DNA of 64,000 nucleotides from Bacteroidales bacterium (GCA_028724885.1 JAQYTJ010000013.1:1-64000); one strand, 5' to 3'. Counted from the first letter of the stretch, positions 43,448 to 52,541 are shown. The notes: generated by a model not told the origin, from the letters alone. Made by a program: numbers and translations.

Positions 43448-46400
43448 TCAGAATGTAAAGTTAAGCCCGAATGAAAAAGTCTTCATCAAAGGATAAGAGT
43501 CGTAGTATTCCTGCTCCGGATCTAAAAACTCAGTGACATCTGATATGCAGAACAGATTCGTGGCATTGAAGAAGAACTGAGCGTTATCTATGTGTAGGAA
43601 TTTGTCCACAGCTTTTGGCAAGTCATAACCTAGATTGAGGTTCTTCAGCCTCAGATAGGAGCCATTACGCATCCAGAAGCTTGTATTGCCAGCTCCAGAC
43701 TCATACCAGCTGGTTCCGACTATCCTGGGATAGACTCCGCTAGGATTCTTGTCCGGATCGTACACCTTGCTGCTAGTCCAGATTGGGAAATAAGGTCTCA
43801 CAGCACCTCCGTGCTGGTAAAATCCGCCATCTACTCCACCGACCATACGGTCGTAGAAGCCCACGCCCTGGAAGTGGACATCCAGAGTTATGCCCTTCCA
43901 GGAAATACTGCCTCCGAAGCCGTAATTCAGCCTAGGGGTGGCATTCTTCGATAAAAGATTGTAGGCATCATTGTTATCTACTTTGCCGTCAGGACCTTCG
44001 CTATAGCCATCCCCCCTGGTGTCTTTGAACAAGATGCCGCCCAGATACGGATCTCTGCCGAATTGCTTGAACCCTTTCGCCTTAAGCGCCTCAAGCTCAG
44101 CAGGATCGGTCAGCAGATGATCTGCCTCCAGCCCAATCAGGATATTGTCAGGCTTCCCGACTTTGGAAAGCCCGCTAAGATTGCCGTCTTTCTGGTACAA
44201 AGGCGATTCATCGATCTTATCCCACTTATCTCTGGAATATCCTAGATTCACGTAGGCAGAATATTTTATCTCTCCTTGTGCGGCAACGTCCCTCCACAGG
44301 AGGGAGAGTTCCCCACCACGCCATGAGCGTGCAGCATAATTTTCTGGAGCCAGATCCCTGCCATAAGTGCTTGGAATCGTCACTGTCCTAGGGCCGAGGA
44401 TGTCCGTCTCCTTGCGGTAGAAACCTTCTGCAGAACCGGAAAGCTTTCCTCCCAAGAATGAGAAGTCAACTCCAAGATTGAAAGTCCGGGAAGTCGCCCA
44501 TGTAAGCGTAGTATTCGGAGTATCGCCAGCCACGATAGTGTTCGCCATCGTGTTCCCGAAGATGTAAGAGCCGCCAGTCGTGTATTTCTGAGTATACGAG
44601 AACTCCGCTATTTCATCTCCATTCACGTCGAGGTCGTTCCCGGTCGTTCCATAGGAAGCCCTGACCTTCAAATTGTCTAGCCATGAGCGCATACCTTGCA
44701 TGAAAGGCTCCTCGCTTATTCTCCACGCTGCAGAGAAGGATGGAAAGAAACCCCAGCGATGTCCTTTCGGGAACAAGTCATTGCCGTCGTAACGGAATGA
44801 GAACTCAGCGATGTATTTGCTGTCGAAGATGTAGTTGAAACGCCCTATCCAAGAGAGACGGCCTCCGGTATATTCAAGAGCATCACCCATCCGGTTCTTG
44901 GTGTCTTTGGAGAAAGCGAACATCTGATCGATGTAAGTAGTAGGATATTCTCCCTTGGCTGAGACATATTCACCTCCGTTCTTAGCCTGCTCGAACACGA
45001 CCATGCCACTCACTTCATGCTTGCCGAAAGTGTTCGCATAATTCAGGTACCAGTCAAACTGCTCGCTCCAAAGCTGCTTTGTGAAATATTCCAGTTTCTC
45101 ATTGCTTGAAAAAGTGAATATATTATATTCATCAAGTTTCAGCGGCCCAGGCAGGAAACGGTTCCCTTCCGGGTCGGCCTGCTGCATCTTATAGTTCTTC
45201 TGATGGGTCAGGAATCTTTTGCGGGTATAGTCGCGGCCAAGATAATTGCCAGTGATTTTCGTGCTTAGACCTTTAGTTATGAAATCTAGGTTGATGTCAA
45301 GGGTGGCTATGCCATTGAGGCTGCGGTTGCGGGTCTTAGTGTAGCGGTTGCCTATCACCTGATCGACCGGATTCCATCCCTGCCAAGAGCCATAATCCGG
45401 ATAGATAGGATAAGGAGTGACCTCATTGGCTGGAGTGCCATCCAGATTACAGTAGAAAGGAGTAGTCTTCAACGCATTGAATGTGCACCTATATAAGTCG
45501 TACACGCCATAATCATCGTCATCTGTGAAAGGCCAGAAAAAACGTCTTGCGTCTGACAGGCTGGCATCGAGGTTAATGCCAAACTTGATATGCTTGCTCA
45601 ATTCCATAGTGACATTGGACCTGACCGAATATTTATTGTTCTTCAAGGTGACATAGGAACCTTCCTCGGCTAGGGCAGACCCCATGACATAGTACTGCAC
45701 CTTATCCGAACCGCCGGATACGCTCATGGAATGTTTCGTGTTCCATGGATTCTGCCAGATGTAGTCGTTCACATTATAATTGATGCCGTTATCTCTGAAA
45801 TATGAATATTCAGCTTGCCCGTTTGGCTCTGCCAAGCCTTTGTACCTAGCCACGGCGTTCTGATAATCGAGTTCATCGATGGCATTCCAGCGGTCAGCGA
45901 AAGGAGTCTGCGTAGTCTTACTGATCGAATAAGAACCCTGATAGTTGAATACAGGCTTTGAGTTTTTGGATCCTTTCTTGGTAGTTACCAATATAATTCC
46001 ATTGCCGGCGGTTGAGCCGTAGATCGAAGCCGTAGCGGCATCTTTCAGAAAACTCATCTGATCGATTTCATATGGTTCGAGATTATCGAAAGCCTGTTTG
46101 TCTCTGATAACCCCATCGATGACGAAGAGCGGCTCACCGAAACCGCCCCTGATCCTTATGGTCGATGTAGCCCCCATCATTCCGGAATTGCCAGTGATGG
46201 TGGCGCCAGGGGCACGGCCTGCGAGAGAGTTAGACAGATTTGCGTTAGGAATCTCACTCAATTCCTCAGACTTAACATTGGAGATCGCACCCGTCATGTT
46301 AACCTTCTTTTGGACGCCGTAACCCACGACTACGATTTCATCCAGTTGAAGCCGGTCTTCTTCGAGGATAATGTTGTACGTCGCCTTACCCTCGGTTACA

Positions 46401-46777
46401 ACGAATTTCCGATCAAGATAACCTATGAAAGACACGCTCATTTCGGAGCCGACTGGAATGTCATTCATGGAGAAGTTGCCATCCACGTCAGTGATCACGC
46501 CAACATTTGGGACGCCGACTAGCATTACGTTTGCGCCTATCACCGGCACACCATTGGGATCTACGACAGTTCCGCTTATGTTCACTTTCCCTGAGCCTTT
46601 TACTTGGGCAGAGGGAGAATCTTTCTCAGAATCACTTGTCGGATTAGTAGCATTCAATGCCTGGAGGGGGAATATGGATAATGCTAAAGCCAGCATTACC
46701 GACGACACACTAGGCATTACAGAAAATTTTACCTTGTAGGGAATAGCTGATGTTCCAGCCTTTCCAAAAGAAAACAT
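43448..46777 (-). CDS. SusC/RagA TonB-dependent receptor (no STN domain)
   Basis: A 1109-residue outer-membrane importer: signal peptide (about 1-42), carboxypeptidase-like domain (about 66-150; GTVVDPNGVPVIGANVMLVG), TonB plug (about 152-270; VVVGYGVQKKVNMTGAISNV, GRAPGATITGNSGMMG, FLKDAATASIYGSTAGNGIILVTTKKG) and barrel ending TFSFGLNFTF. The lack of an STN domain agrees with regulation by the LacI protein instead of an ECF/FecR pair. A half-operator lies 36 bases before its ATG. Confidence 0.95.
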   Translation of the reverse strand: MFSFGKAGTSAIPYKVKFSVMPSVSSVMLALALSIFPLQALNATNPTSDSEKDSPSAQVKGSGKVNISGTVVDPNGVPVIGANVMLVGVPNVGVITDVDGNFSMNDIPVGSEMSVSFIGYLDRKFVVTEGKATYNIILEEDRLQLDEIVVVGYGVQKKVNMTGAISNVKSEELSEIPNANLSNSLAGRAPGATITGNSGMMGATSTIRIRGGFGEPLFVIDGVIRDKQAFDNLEPYEIDQMSFLKDAATASIYGSTAGNGIILVTTKKGSKNSKPVFNYQGSYSISKTTQTPFADRWNAIDELDYQNAVARYKGLAEPNGQAEYSYFRDNGINYNVNDYIWQNPWNTKHSMSVSGGSDKVQYYVMGSALAEEGSYVTLKNNKYSVRSNVTMELSKHIKFGINLDASLSDARRFFWPFTDDDDYGVYDLYRCTFNALKTTPFYCNLDGTPANEVTPYPIYPDYGSWQGWNPVDQVIGNRYTKTRNRSLNGIATLDINLDFITKGLSTKITGNYLGRDYTRKRFLTHQKNYKMQQADPEGNRFLPGPLKLDEYNIFTFSSNEKLEYFTKQLWSEQFDWYLNYANTFGKHEVSGMVVFEQAKNGGEYVSAKGEYPTTYIDQMFAFSKDTKNRMGDALEYTGGRLSWIGRFNYIFDSKYIAEFSFRYDGNDLFPKGHRWGFFPSFSAAWRISEEPFMQGMRSWLDNLKVRASYGTTGNDLDVNGDEIAEFSYTQKYTTGGSYIFGNTMANTIVAGDTPNTTLTWATSRTFNLGVDFSFLGGKLSGSAEGFYRKETDILGPRTVTIPSTYGRDLAPENYAARSWRGGELSLLWRDVAAQGEIKYSAYVNLGYSRDKWDKIDESPLYQKDGNLSGLSKVGKPDNILIGLEADHLLTDPAELEALKAKGFKQFGRDPYLGGILFKDTRGDGYSEGPDGKVDNNDAYNLLSKNATPRLNYGFGGSISWKGITLDVHFQGVGFYDRMVGGVDGGFYQHGGAVRPYFPIWTSSKVYDPDKNPSGVYPRIVGTSWYESGAGNTSFWMRNGSYLRLKNLNLGYDLPKAVDKFLHIDNAQFFFNATNLFCISDVTEFLDPEQEYYDSYPLMKTFSFGLNFTF

Positions 46778-46810
46778 AGATGAATGATAATTTTAAGTGT
46801 TAAGTTAATC

Positions 46811-46822
46811 AATTGTGCAATT
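46811..46822. promoter_or_regulatory. Operator-like half-site upstream of susC
   Basis: AATTGTGCAATT is a 5-2-5 palindrome that contains TTGTGCAA (46813-46820), the exact half of the larger dyad at 40469-40488. It suggests the same LacI protein binds here. Confidence 0.45.
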
Positions 46823-46884
46823 AATGATGTTGAATGCGATAGTCCTGCTTTATGAATCAGCAGAAAGCAGGCAAAGAACCACAT

Positions 46885-46949
46885 GGAACAAAAAAGCCAG
46901 CGGAATATGCATCTAAGACATTACTCAAAACATCTCGATTGGCTGGCTA
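46885..46949 (-). terminator. Possible terminator of the acidic-protein gene
   Basis: On the minus strand AGCCAGC (46948-46942) can pair with GCTGGCT (46901-46895), followed by a run of six T. The loop is long (about 40 bases), so efficiency is uncertain. Confidence 0.4.
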
Positions 46950-46978
46950 ATAGGAGTCCGAATGGAATGAATATTAAA

Positions 46979-47344
46979 TCAGATGTCAGAACTATCATCG
47001 TCCTGACTGTACTGTGAGATGTTGTCATCCGGGAGGGTTGGATCGTCGTCGCTATCGCTGGACGCGCCTGCAACTTCCTCGTTCTCGGCATTCTCCTCAC
47101 TGTCCAGCCAGCGCTCAAGAGACTCCGTATCATCAGTCTTCACTTTGATCTTGACTAGGTAGATTGCATCATCGGTTTCCACGGTCACAGCATAGAATGG
47201 AGTGCCATCAGGTTTTGTATATTTTACCAGATCTGGAAGATAATTGTTGAACCCTTTTGGATATTTCTCATTAAAAGCTGCTGCGAGATCTTCTGACATG
47301 TTCTCGTAGCTCACCACGTGTCGTTTTTTCTGATCGATTGGCAT
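46979..47344 (-). CDS. Conserved Bacteroidales protein with acidic tail
   Basis: A 121-residue cytoplasmic protein. The first 80 residues look globular (RHVVSYENMSEDLAAAFNEKYPKGFNNY, then PFYAVTVETDDAIYLVKIKV). The last 40 are almost all Asp, Glu, Ser and Asn (EENAENEEVAGASSDSDDDP). I recall similar short proteins as hypothetical in Bacteroidales, usually near the same kind of acidic tail; no function is known. It has its own gap on both sides. The acidic tail could make it a binding partner of basic proteins. Confidence 0.65.
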   Translation of the reverse strand: MPIDQKKRHVVSYENMSEDLAAAFNEKYPKGFNNYLPDLVKYTKPDGTPFYAVTVETDDAIYLVKIKVKTDDTESLERWLDSEENAENEEVAGASSDSDDDPTLPDDNISQYSQDDDSSDI

Positions 47345-47407
47345 AAATATCTAGTTCATTGTGCTTGTGAGTGCAATATTAAGACATTTTTTGGAATTGC
47401 AACACAC

Positions 47408-47438
47408 CTTGACGTTTTTTTCATGAAAAAACGCCAAG
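47408..47438. terminator. Bidirectional terminator-like palindrome
   Basis: CTTGACG and CGCCAAG flank T7-CATG-A6, giving a near-perfect hairpin with T runs on either strand. It can end the CoA-transferase operon on the minus strand. Confidence 0.55.
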
Positions 47439-47481
47439 AAATAGCGAGAAATCGATTCCGAAGGATGTGTACAAGGGATTA

Positions 47482-47505
47482 GATCCTGAATCAATTTCAG
47501 GATGA
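47482..47505. repeat. REP-like dispersed inverted-repeat element, copy 2
   Basis: A near-perfect palindrome (GATCCTGAAT ... TTCAGGATGA), related to the elements at 31984 and 60661. Confidence 0.5.
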
Positions 47506-47533
47506 ACAGTGGTGTGCAAATCAGGATAATAGA

Positions 47534-48835
47534 CTATTTTCTGAGCGATAGTTTGTGATAGACGTAGCCGAAGCGTTCTTCCGCAGCTCTTTCAAGGGCT
47601 TCTCTGTCGTCCGGGTGAGCGATGGAAACCAGTGCCTTCGCTCGCTCAGCCAGGTTCTTGTTGCGAAGGTACACGCAGCCATATTCAGTGACTACATACT
47701 GCGTCTGGAAGCGCGTAGTAACGACGCCAGCCCCAGGAGCCAAATGAGCAACGATTTTACTGCGCCCCTTGCTGGTGCGAGAAGGCATCGCGATGAACGT
47801 TTTCCCACCCTCGGAAAGAGATGCGCCATACATGAAGTCGTGCTGGCCGCCGACGCTAGAGAATATCATGTCCCCTATGCTGTCGGCGCACACTTGCCCG
47901 GTGAGATCGACCTCAATCGCAGAGTTGATTGCCACGGCGTTAGGATTCTGGCGGATTTTCGCCGGATCGTTGGTCCAAGAGACATCGTAGAAGATGGCAT
48001 CCTTGTTATGATCGAGGTATTCGTACATTTGCCTAGACCCTAGGGCAAGGCAGGCTACGCTCCTGCCAGGCTCAACCTTCTTCAAGGAATTGTCGATGAC
48101 ACCCATCTGCATAAGGCGGAACACCCCGTCGGTCATGGCCTCTGTGTGAAGCCCGAGATGCTTGTGGTCTTTAAGGCCGTTCAAAACGGCATTCGGCATG
48201 CCGCCCACGCCTATCTGCAAGGTGGCCCCGTCAGGAATCTCCGCAGCTATATATTTTCCTATGGCGGTCTCAATATCTGTCGGCGGCCCAAACTGCATGT
48301 CCACAGGATGGGCATCGCACTCAACCGCCGCAGTAATATTCGACTCGTGAATCATCGCTGTGCCATAGAGGTACGGAATGCTCTTATTCACCTGAGCAAT
48401 TACCACCCTAGCCGTTTCCACAGCTGGCTGAGCCAGGTCCGCTGAAATATTATAACTGCAGTAGCCGTTCTCGTCCGGAAGAGAGCAGTTGATGCAGGCG
48501 ACATCTATTGGGATCTCTCGCCTGCGGAATAGTCCTGGAAGGTCGCTGAGGAACCCTGGGATAAGGCTTCCATAGCCTGCTGAGACATATCGCCGCTGAT
48601 CTGCGCAAAGAAAAACGCTGTTCACCTCGAATGCGTCCTTATATTCAGGCTTGCAGAAAGGAGCCTCCGCCGTAGTCACATTGAAGCCTGACACTATCTT
48701 CACGTCATGAAGTTCCTGCCACCTGCGAGCCAAGGCTTCTTGAAGAATGACAGGCACGGAGGTGCTGCCTTGAAAAAACACCCAATCGTTGCTCTTGACG
48801 AGCTTCATTGCCTCGTCGGCTGTCACGTAGTTCAT
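47534..48835 (-). CDS. Acetyl-CoA hydrolase/transferase family CoA-transferase
   Basis: A 433-residue enzyme of the acetyl-CoA hydrolase/4-hydroxybutyrate CoA-transferase family. Motifs are GYGSLIPGFLSDLPGLF, QIGVGGMPNAVLNGL, HTEAMTDGVFRLM, the catalytic-glutamate segment AINSAIEVDLTGQVCADSIG (about 294-313) and SSVGGQHDFMYGASLSEGGKTFIA. It moves CoA between acyl groups, usually with acetate as acceptor. As the last gene of the operon with iorAB and an aminotransferase (4-base overlap), it probably turns an aryl-acetyl-CoA plus acetate into the aryl-acetate and acetyl-CoA, saving the thioester energy. Confidence 0.85.
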   Translation of the reverse strand: MNYVTADEAMKLVKSNDWVFFQGSTSVPVILQEALARRWQELHDVKIVSGFNVTTAEAPFCKPEYKDAFEVNSVFLCADQRRYVSAGYGSLIPGFLSDLPGLFRRREIPIDVACINCSLPDENGYCSYNISADLAQPAVETARVVIAQVNKSIPYLYGTAMIHESNITAAVECDAHPVDMQFGPPTDIETAIGKYIAAEIPDGATLQIGVGGMPNAVLNGLKDHKHLGLHTEAMTDGVFRLMQMGVIDNSLKKVEPGRSVACLALGSRQMYEYLDHNKDAIFYDVSWTNDPAKIRQNPNAVAINSAIEVDLTGQVCADSIGDMIFSSVGGQHDFMYGASLSEGGKTFIAMPSRTSKGRSKIVAHLAPGAGVVTTRFQTQYVVTEYGCVYLRNKNLAERAKALVSIAHPDDREALERAAEERFGYVYHKLSLRK

Positions 48836-50175
48836 AGCGTCGCTCTTTTATATTCATCATGATATTCCCTTTCCATCACTCCTTCGAAGGTTGAGAGCCT
48901 GTCATCGAGGGTCTGGAAATCTGCCTCTGAGTTCATCATTGACATGCAGACTCTCAATCCTACAGCCTCGCTCCTAGTGGAGGTCAAGGTAATGGTGCTG
49001 ATGCCGCAACGCATCATATTCAGAATCAGAGAAGTACAATTAAGGTCACCATACGCCACGGTGAAGAAGAAGCCATCTCCTATCTCTCCATCCTGATCTT
49101 TCTCGTAGACCAAGCGGAAATGATGCTTTATGAATATGTCTTTGACTCTTCCAGCCCTCCTGCCATATTCCTTGACGGCATCCACGAAGTCATATTTCCC
49201 TTCCAAAGAAGCCTTGAACATAGACGCCAGCGCACACTGGGCAGAGTGCGAGCAGCCAGAAGAATTGACATAGAGATAGGTGAGGAAGAAATTATCACCG
49301 AACTTGCCAATCCCATAGCGTTCTTGGAGATCCGGATAAAACCTGTGGAAAAGCTTGTCCGAGATTGCCACTATCGCCACCCTCTCACCTGCATAACTGA
49401 ATATCTTCGATGCCGATATCATCATCACGTAATTGCCGGTGTAATGGGCAACTGTCGGCTGGAATGGAGCCTGGAAAGGATGAGAGAGATCCTTTCGGAA
49501 ATCCATGCACAGGTAGGCCATGTCCTCTAGGGCAATCACGTCGTACTTCTCGCACATCTCCCCAACGATCCTCAGCTCATCGTCTGACAGGCAGCACCAA
49601 GAAGGATTGTTAGGATTCGAGTACACAAGAGCGCACACTCTGCCATCGGAGAGCATCTCTTCCAGCTTGCCGCAAAGCTTCTCGCCTCTGAAGTCATGCA
49701 GATCGAACGAACGAGACTCTAGCCCCAAAACTTTCGCCTGAAGATAATGCGAAGGGAATCCAGGGTTGAAATACAAAATTACGTTCTTGCCTTTTTGTAA
49801 TTGTGAGCATTCCAGAAGCAGGTTGTAGCAACCTTGCATCGAGCCCACCGTAGGGATTATCCCTTCCGGACTGACATCGGCATTAATGAATGCCTTGATG
49901 AATTTTGAACCCAAGGCTTTCAGTTCCTCTACGCCGGAGGCAGGAGGATAGGCAGATGCCACGCCTTCATCGAGAGCTATCTTCTGCGCCTGAATTCCTA
50001 CCTCGCAGGCATCCAAGCCAGGAATACCGAATTCGAGATGTATGAACTTCTCCCCAGAAATCTGCTCAAGTGCCTGAGCCACGTTCACGCATTGACGGAT
50101 AGTCGCCTTGCCGATATCAATGATATCCTTGTCCGCAAGAACCTTGTCGATTATGTCTTTTGCTATAGGTTGCAT
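48832..50175 (-). CDS. PLP-dependent class I/II aminotransferase
   Basis: A 447-residue fold-type I enzyme. Visible are FGIPGLDACEVGIQA, the cofactor-phosphate region TVGSMQGCYNLLLEC, VYSNPNNPSWCCLS (Asn-Pro-x-x-Pro-type), LEDMAYLCMDFR with the pyridine-binding Asp, and the Schiff-base lysine in MMISASKIFSYAGERVAI (about residue 250). It overlaps iorB by 13 bases and the CoA-transferase by 4. This suggests it makes the arylpyruvate (from Phe, Tyr or Trp) used by the oxidoreductase. Substrate choice is inferred only from context. Confidence 0.87.
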   Translation of the reverse strand: MQPIAKDIIDKVLADKDIIDIGKATIRQCVNVAQALEQISGEKFIHLEFGIPGLDACEVGIQAQKIALDEGVASAYPPASGVEELKALGSKFIKAFINADVSPEGIIPTVGSMQGCYNLLLECSQLQKGKNVILYFNPGFPSHYLQAKVLGLESRSFDLHDFRGEKLCGKLEEMLSDGRVCALVYSNPNNPSWCCLSDDELRIVGEMCEKYDVIALEDMAYLCMDFRKDLSHPFQAPFQPTVAHYTGNYVMMISASKIFSYAGERVAIVAISDKLFHRFYPDLQERYGIGKFGDNFFLTYLYVNSSGCSHSAQCALASMFKASLEGKYDFVDAVKEYGRRAGRVKDIFIKHHFRLVYEKDQDGEIGDGFFFTVAYGDLNCTSLILNMMRCGISTITLTSTRSEAVGLRVCMSMMNSEADFQTLDDRLSTFEGVMEREYHDEYKRATL

Positions 50176-50765
50176 TTCGAAAATTTCTTTGATTCTTCAA
50201 GCCCTGCATTGAAAGCCTTTATATTCATCTCGACTATCTGCTCGCCCTTACGGGAGAACACGTTCCTAATGCCCTCGCAAAGTTTATCAGGCTCAAGGAT
50301 TCCCATGACCCTTGCGGAAGCGCCAAGCAGCACCATATTCGAACTGCGAGGAGACCCACAGTCCTTCGCAATGGCGTCACAGTCCAAGGTAATCAGCCTA
50401 GGCACCTTACGCAGTTCTTCCATGACAGCATTCTCATCTGGATAATTCGGTATATTCTTAAAGGGCACGGTGTTGGTGACGACCCAGCCTTCCTTGGAAA
50501 GGAAAGGAAAGTAGCGAAGTGCCTCCATCGGCTCCAGAGAGAGGATCATGTCGCACTCCCCTTCCGGCACCAAATCGCTATAAATTGGAACTGATGAAAG
50601 CCTGAGGCAGCTCTGAACGTCCCCTCCCCTCTGGCTCATGCCATGCACCTCGGCCTGCTTCAAATATAGATTCTCATCAAGGGCGGCCCAGCCAATTACG
50701 GTCGCAATGGAAAGAATTCCCTGGCCGCCTACGCCTGAAAGGATGATGTCTTTTTTCATATTCAT
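50163..50765 (-). CDS. iorB: Indolepyruvate ferredoxin oxidoreductase beta subunit
   Basis: A 200-residue gamma-type domain of the 2-oxoacid:ferredoxin oxidoreductases. Signatures are KKDIILSGVGGQGILSIATVIGWAA (about 4-28), AEVHGMSQRGGDVQSCLRL (about 38-56) and SEPMEALRY-like SLEPMEALRYFPFL. It works with IorA (4-base overlap) to oxidise aryl-pyruvates and CoA to aryl-acetyl-CoA, CO2 and reduced carrier. It has no cysteine clusters for iron-sulfur centres, as expected for this subunit. Confidence 0.93.
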   Translation of the reverse strand: MNMKKDIILSGVGGQGILSIATVIGWAALDENLYLKQAEVHGMSQRGGDVQSCLRLSSVPIYSDLVPEGECDMILSLEPMEALRYFPFLSKEGWVVTNTVPFKNIPNYPDENAVMEELRKVPRLITLDCDAIAKDCGSPRSSNMVLLGASARVMGILEPDKLCEGIRNVFSRKGEQIVEMNIKAFNAGLEESKKFSKCNL

Positions 50766-52417
50766 TTTAATTTAGTGTTATCAGCATTTGCTGGGGCAGC
50801 GGTTCTTGCCGCACTCGCATGACGTTTCGCAGTCTGAATGCACTCCCTGCGCGAGATTATTACCGAAACCCCGTGATAGGCAATTTCCTCTTCAATGACT
50901 CTTTCCATATCCGGATAGTTCTTAGGCAGAGGAACTATGGTCCTGATATGCTCAGGCTCAACACCTATCCCCTTGCAGATGTCTTCAAGCTTGCCTGTCC
51001 CAGCAGAATCCTGGCCGCCAGTCATTCCGGTAGTCAGGTTGTCGGATATGCAAAGCACGATGTCGGATTTAGAATTCACCGCATCCAGAAGACCAGTCAT
51101 GCCGCTATGGGTGAACGTGGAGTCACCTATCACTGCGATTGATGGCCATGCGCCTGCATCAGCAGCACCCACTGCCATGGTGAGAGATGCCCCCATCTCG
51201 ACGCAGGTGTGGATGGCATTGAGGGGAGACATGTAGCCAAGAGTGTAGCAGCCGATGTCTCCGAAGATCCTGGCTTCGGTGCCATATTTCTTAACCGCAA
51301 GATTGAGGGCGGAATAGAAATCCCTGTGCCCACAGCCTTGGCAGAGTGCCGGAGGACGAGGTACGGCTGTCTCGCTCTTTGAATATATTTCCTTGACTTT
51401 CAGCCCGAGGCCCTTGCGCACCAGGTCAGGGTTCAGCTCGCCAGTGCGAGGCAGAGTGCCGTCCAGGCGACCCTTGACGACCAGATTGCTGCCATCATAG
51501 AGCAGGCCGCGCAGCCTTTGCTCAACCAGCGGCTGTCCTTCTTCTATCACTAGGATTGTCTTGCATTTTGCTACAAGTTTTCTAAGCAGAGCCGTAGGGA
51601 AAGGATATCTCGTGACTTTAAGTACTGGATAAGGACAGCCGTTCGGGAAATTCTCCATCAGGTAATTGTAGGCGATTCCGCAAGTGATGATGCCAAAGCT
51701 AGTGTCTACGCCATCTTTGAGCACATTGAAAGGAGACTCATCGGAATCTTCAGTGAAAAGTTCCTGATCCTGCGCGAGCTGCCTGATTCGCCCCCTTGCG
51801 ATTGCTGGCAGGGTCACCCAGAATTTCTCATGCTCCTTGTCAGGATAGTGACGCTCGTTCTCTTCGCGAGGGAGCTCTTCGCCCTCGTCAACGACAGCCC
51901 TAGAGTGCGCCATCCTGGTCGTCAGGCGCATGAGCACAGGAATATGCCGCTTCTCGGAATAGTCAAAGGCTTCCTGAACCATCTTGAAAGCCTCCTGCTG
52001 GTTCGACGGCTCGAAACAAGGCATCATTGCGAAATCAGCATAGAAGCGAGAATCCTGCTCGTTCTGCGAAGAATGCTGCGAAGGATCATCACAGGCAGTC
52101 ACCACCAAGCCTCCGTTCGCGCCGGTCACAGCTGAATTCACGAAGCCATCTGCACACACGTTCATTCCAACGTGCTTCATGCAGACAAGGGCTCTTTTCC
52201 CAGCGTAAGACATTCCGAGAGCAGCCTCCATAGCTGTCTTCTCGTTAGAGCACCAGTCGCGGTGGATGTTCCGTTCCTTGGCAAGAGGGTGCGCCTGGAT
52301 ATATTCGGTTATTTCGGTAGAAGGGGTGCCGGGGTAAGCGTAAACACCGGAAATCCCAGCGTACAGAGCGCCCAAGCCTATGGCTTCGTCACCTAATAAT
52401 AGTTTTTTATGAGACAT
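50762..52417 (-). CDS. iorA: Indolepyruvate ferredoxin oxidoreductase alpha subunit, no C-terminal ferredoxin domain
   Basis: A 551-residue thiamine diphosphate enzyme. The N-terminal pyrimidine-binding domain has GVYAYPGTPSTEI (24-36). The C-terminal thiamine-diphosphate domain has CQGCGH (359-364), FGDIGCYTLG (385-394) and GDS (431-433) to N460. Archaeal IorA has a further C-terminal domain with two 4Fe-4S clusters; here the protein ends RRECIQTAKRHASAARTAAP without a CxxCxxCxxxCP motif. The electron exit is therefore unclear, although shorter IorA forms are, as I recall, usual in Bacteroidetes. It is the first gene of the four-gene overlapping operon. Confidence 0.92.
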   Translation of the reverse strand: MSHKKLLLGDEAIGLGALYAGISGVYAYPGTPSTEITEYIQAHPLAKERNIHRDWCSNEKTAMEAALGMSYAGKRALVCMKHVGMNVCADGFVNSAVTGANGGLVVTACDDPSQHSSQNEQDSRFYADFAMMPCFEPSNQQEAFKMVQEAFDYSEKRHIPVLMRLTTRMAHSRAVVDEGEELPREENERHYPDKEHEKFWVTLPAIARGRIRQLAQDQELFTEDSDESPFNVLKDGVDTSFGIITCGIAYNYLMENFPNGCPYPVLKVTRYPFPTALLRKLVAKCKTILVIEEGQPLVEQRLRGLLYDGSNLVVKGRLDGTLPRTGELNPDLVRKGLGLKVKEIYSKSETAVPRPPALCQGCGHRDFYSALNLAVKKYGTEARIFGDIGCYTLGYMSPLNAIHTCVEMGASLTMAVGAADAGAWPSIAVIGDSTFTHSGMTGLLDAVNSKSDIVLCISDNLTTGMTGGQDSAGTGKLEDICKGIGVEPEHIRTIVPLPKNYPDMERVIEEEIAYHGVSVIISRRECIQTAKRHASAARTAAPANADNTKLK

Positions 52418-52454
52418 GGCGTATCAGGATTAATGTTTTTGTTAATTACGTGGG

Positions 52455-52487
52455 AACAATTTATAAATAATCTTTTAATTTCGCAAA
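52455..52487 (-). promoter_or_regulatory. Possible promoter of the ior operon
   Basis: On the minus strand TTTG (52487-52484), 20 bp, TAAATTGTT (52463-52455). The -7 part departs from TAnnTTTG at one or two bases. It lies about 38 bases upstream of the iorA ATG. Confidence 0.35.
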
Positions 52488-52541
52488 ACAGTTTCAATTT
52501 TAAATCAAAAAATTCAATTTTCGGAAAATATAATTATCTCA

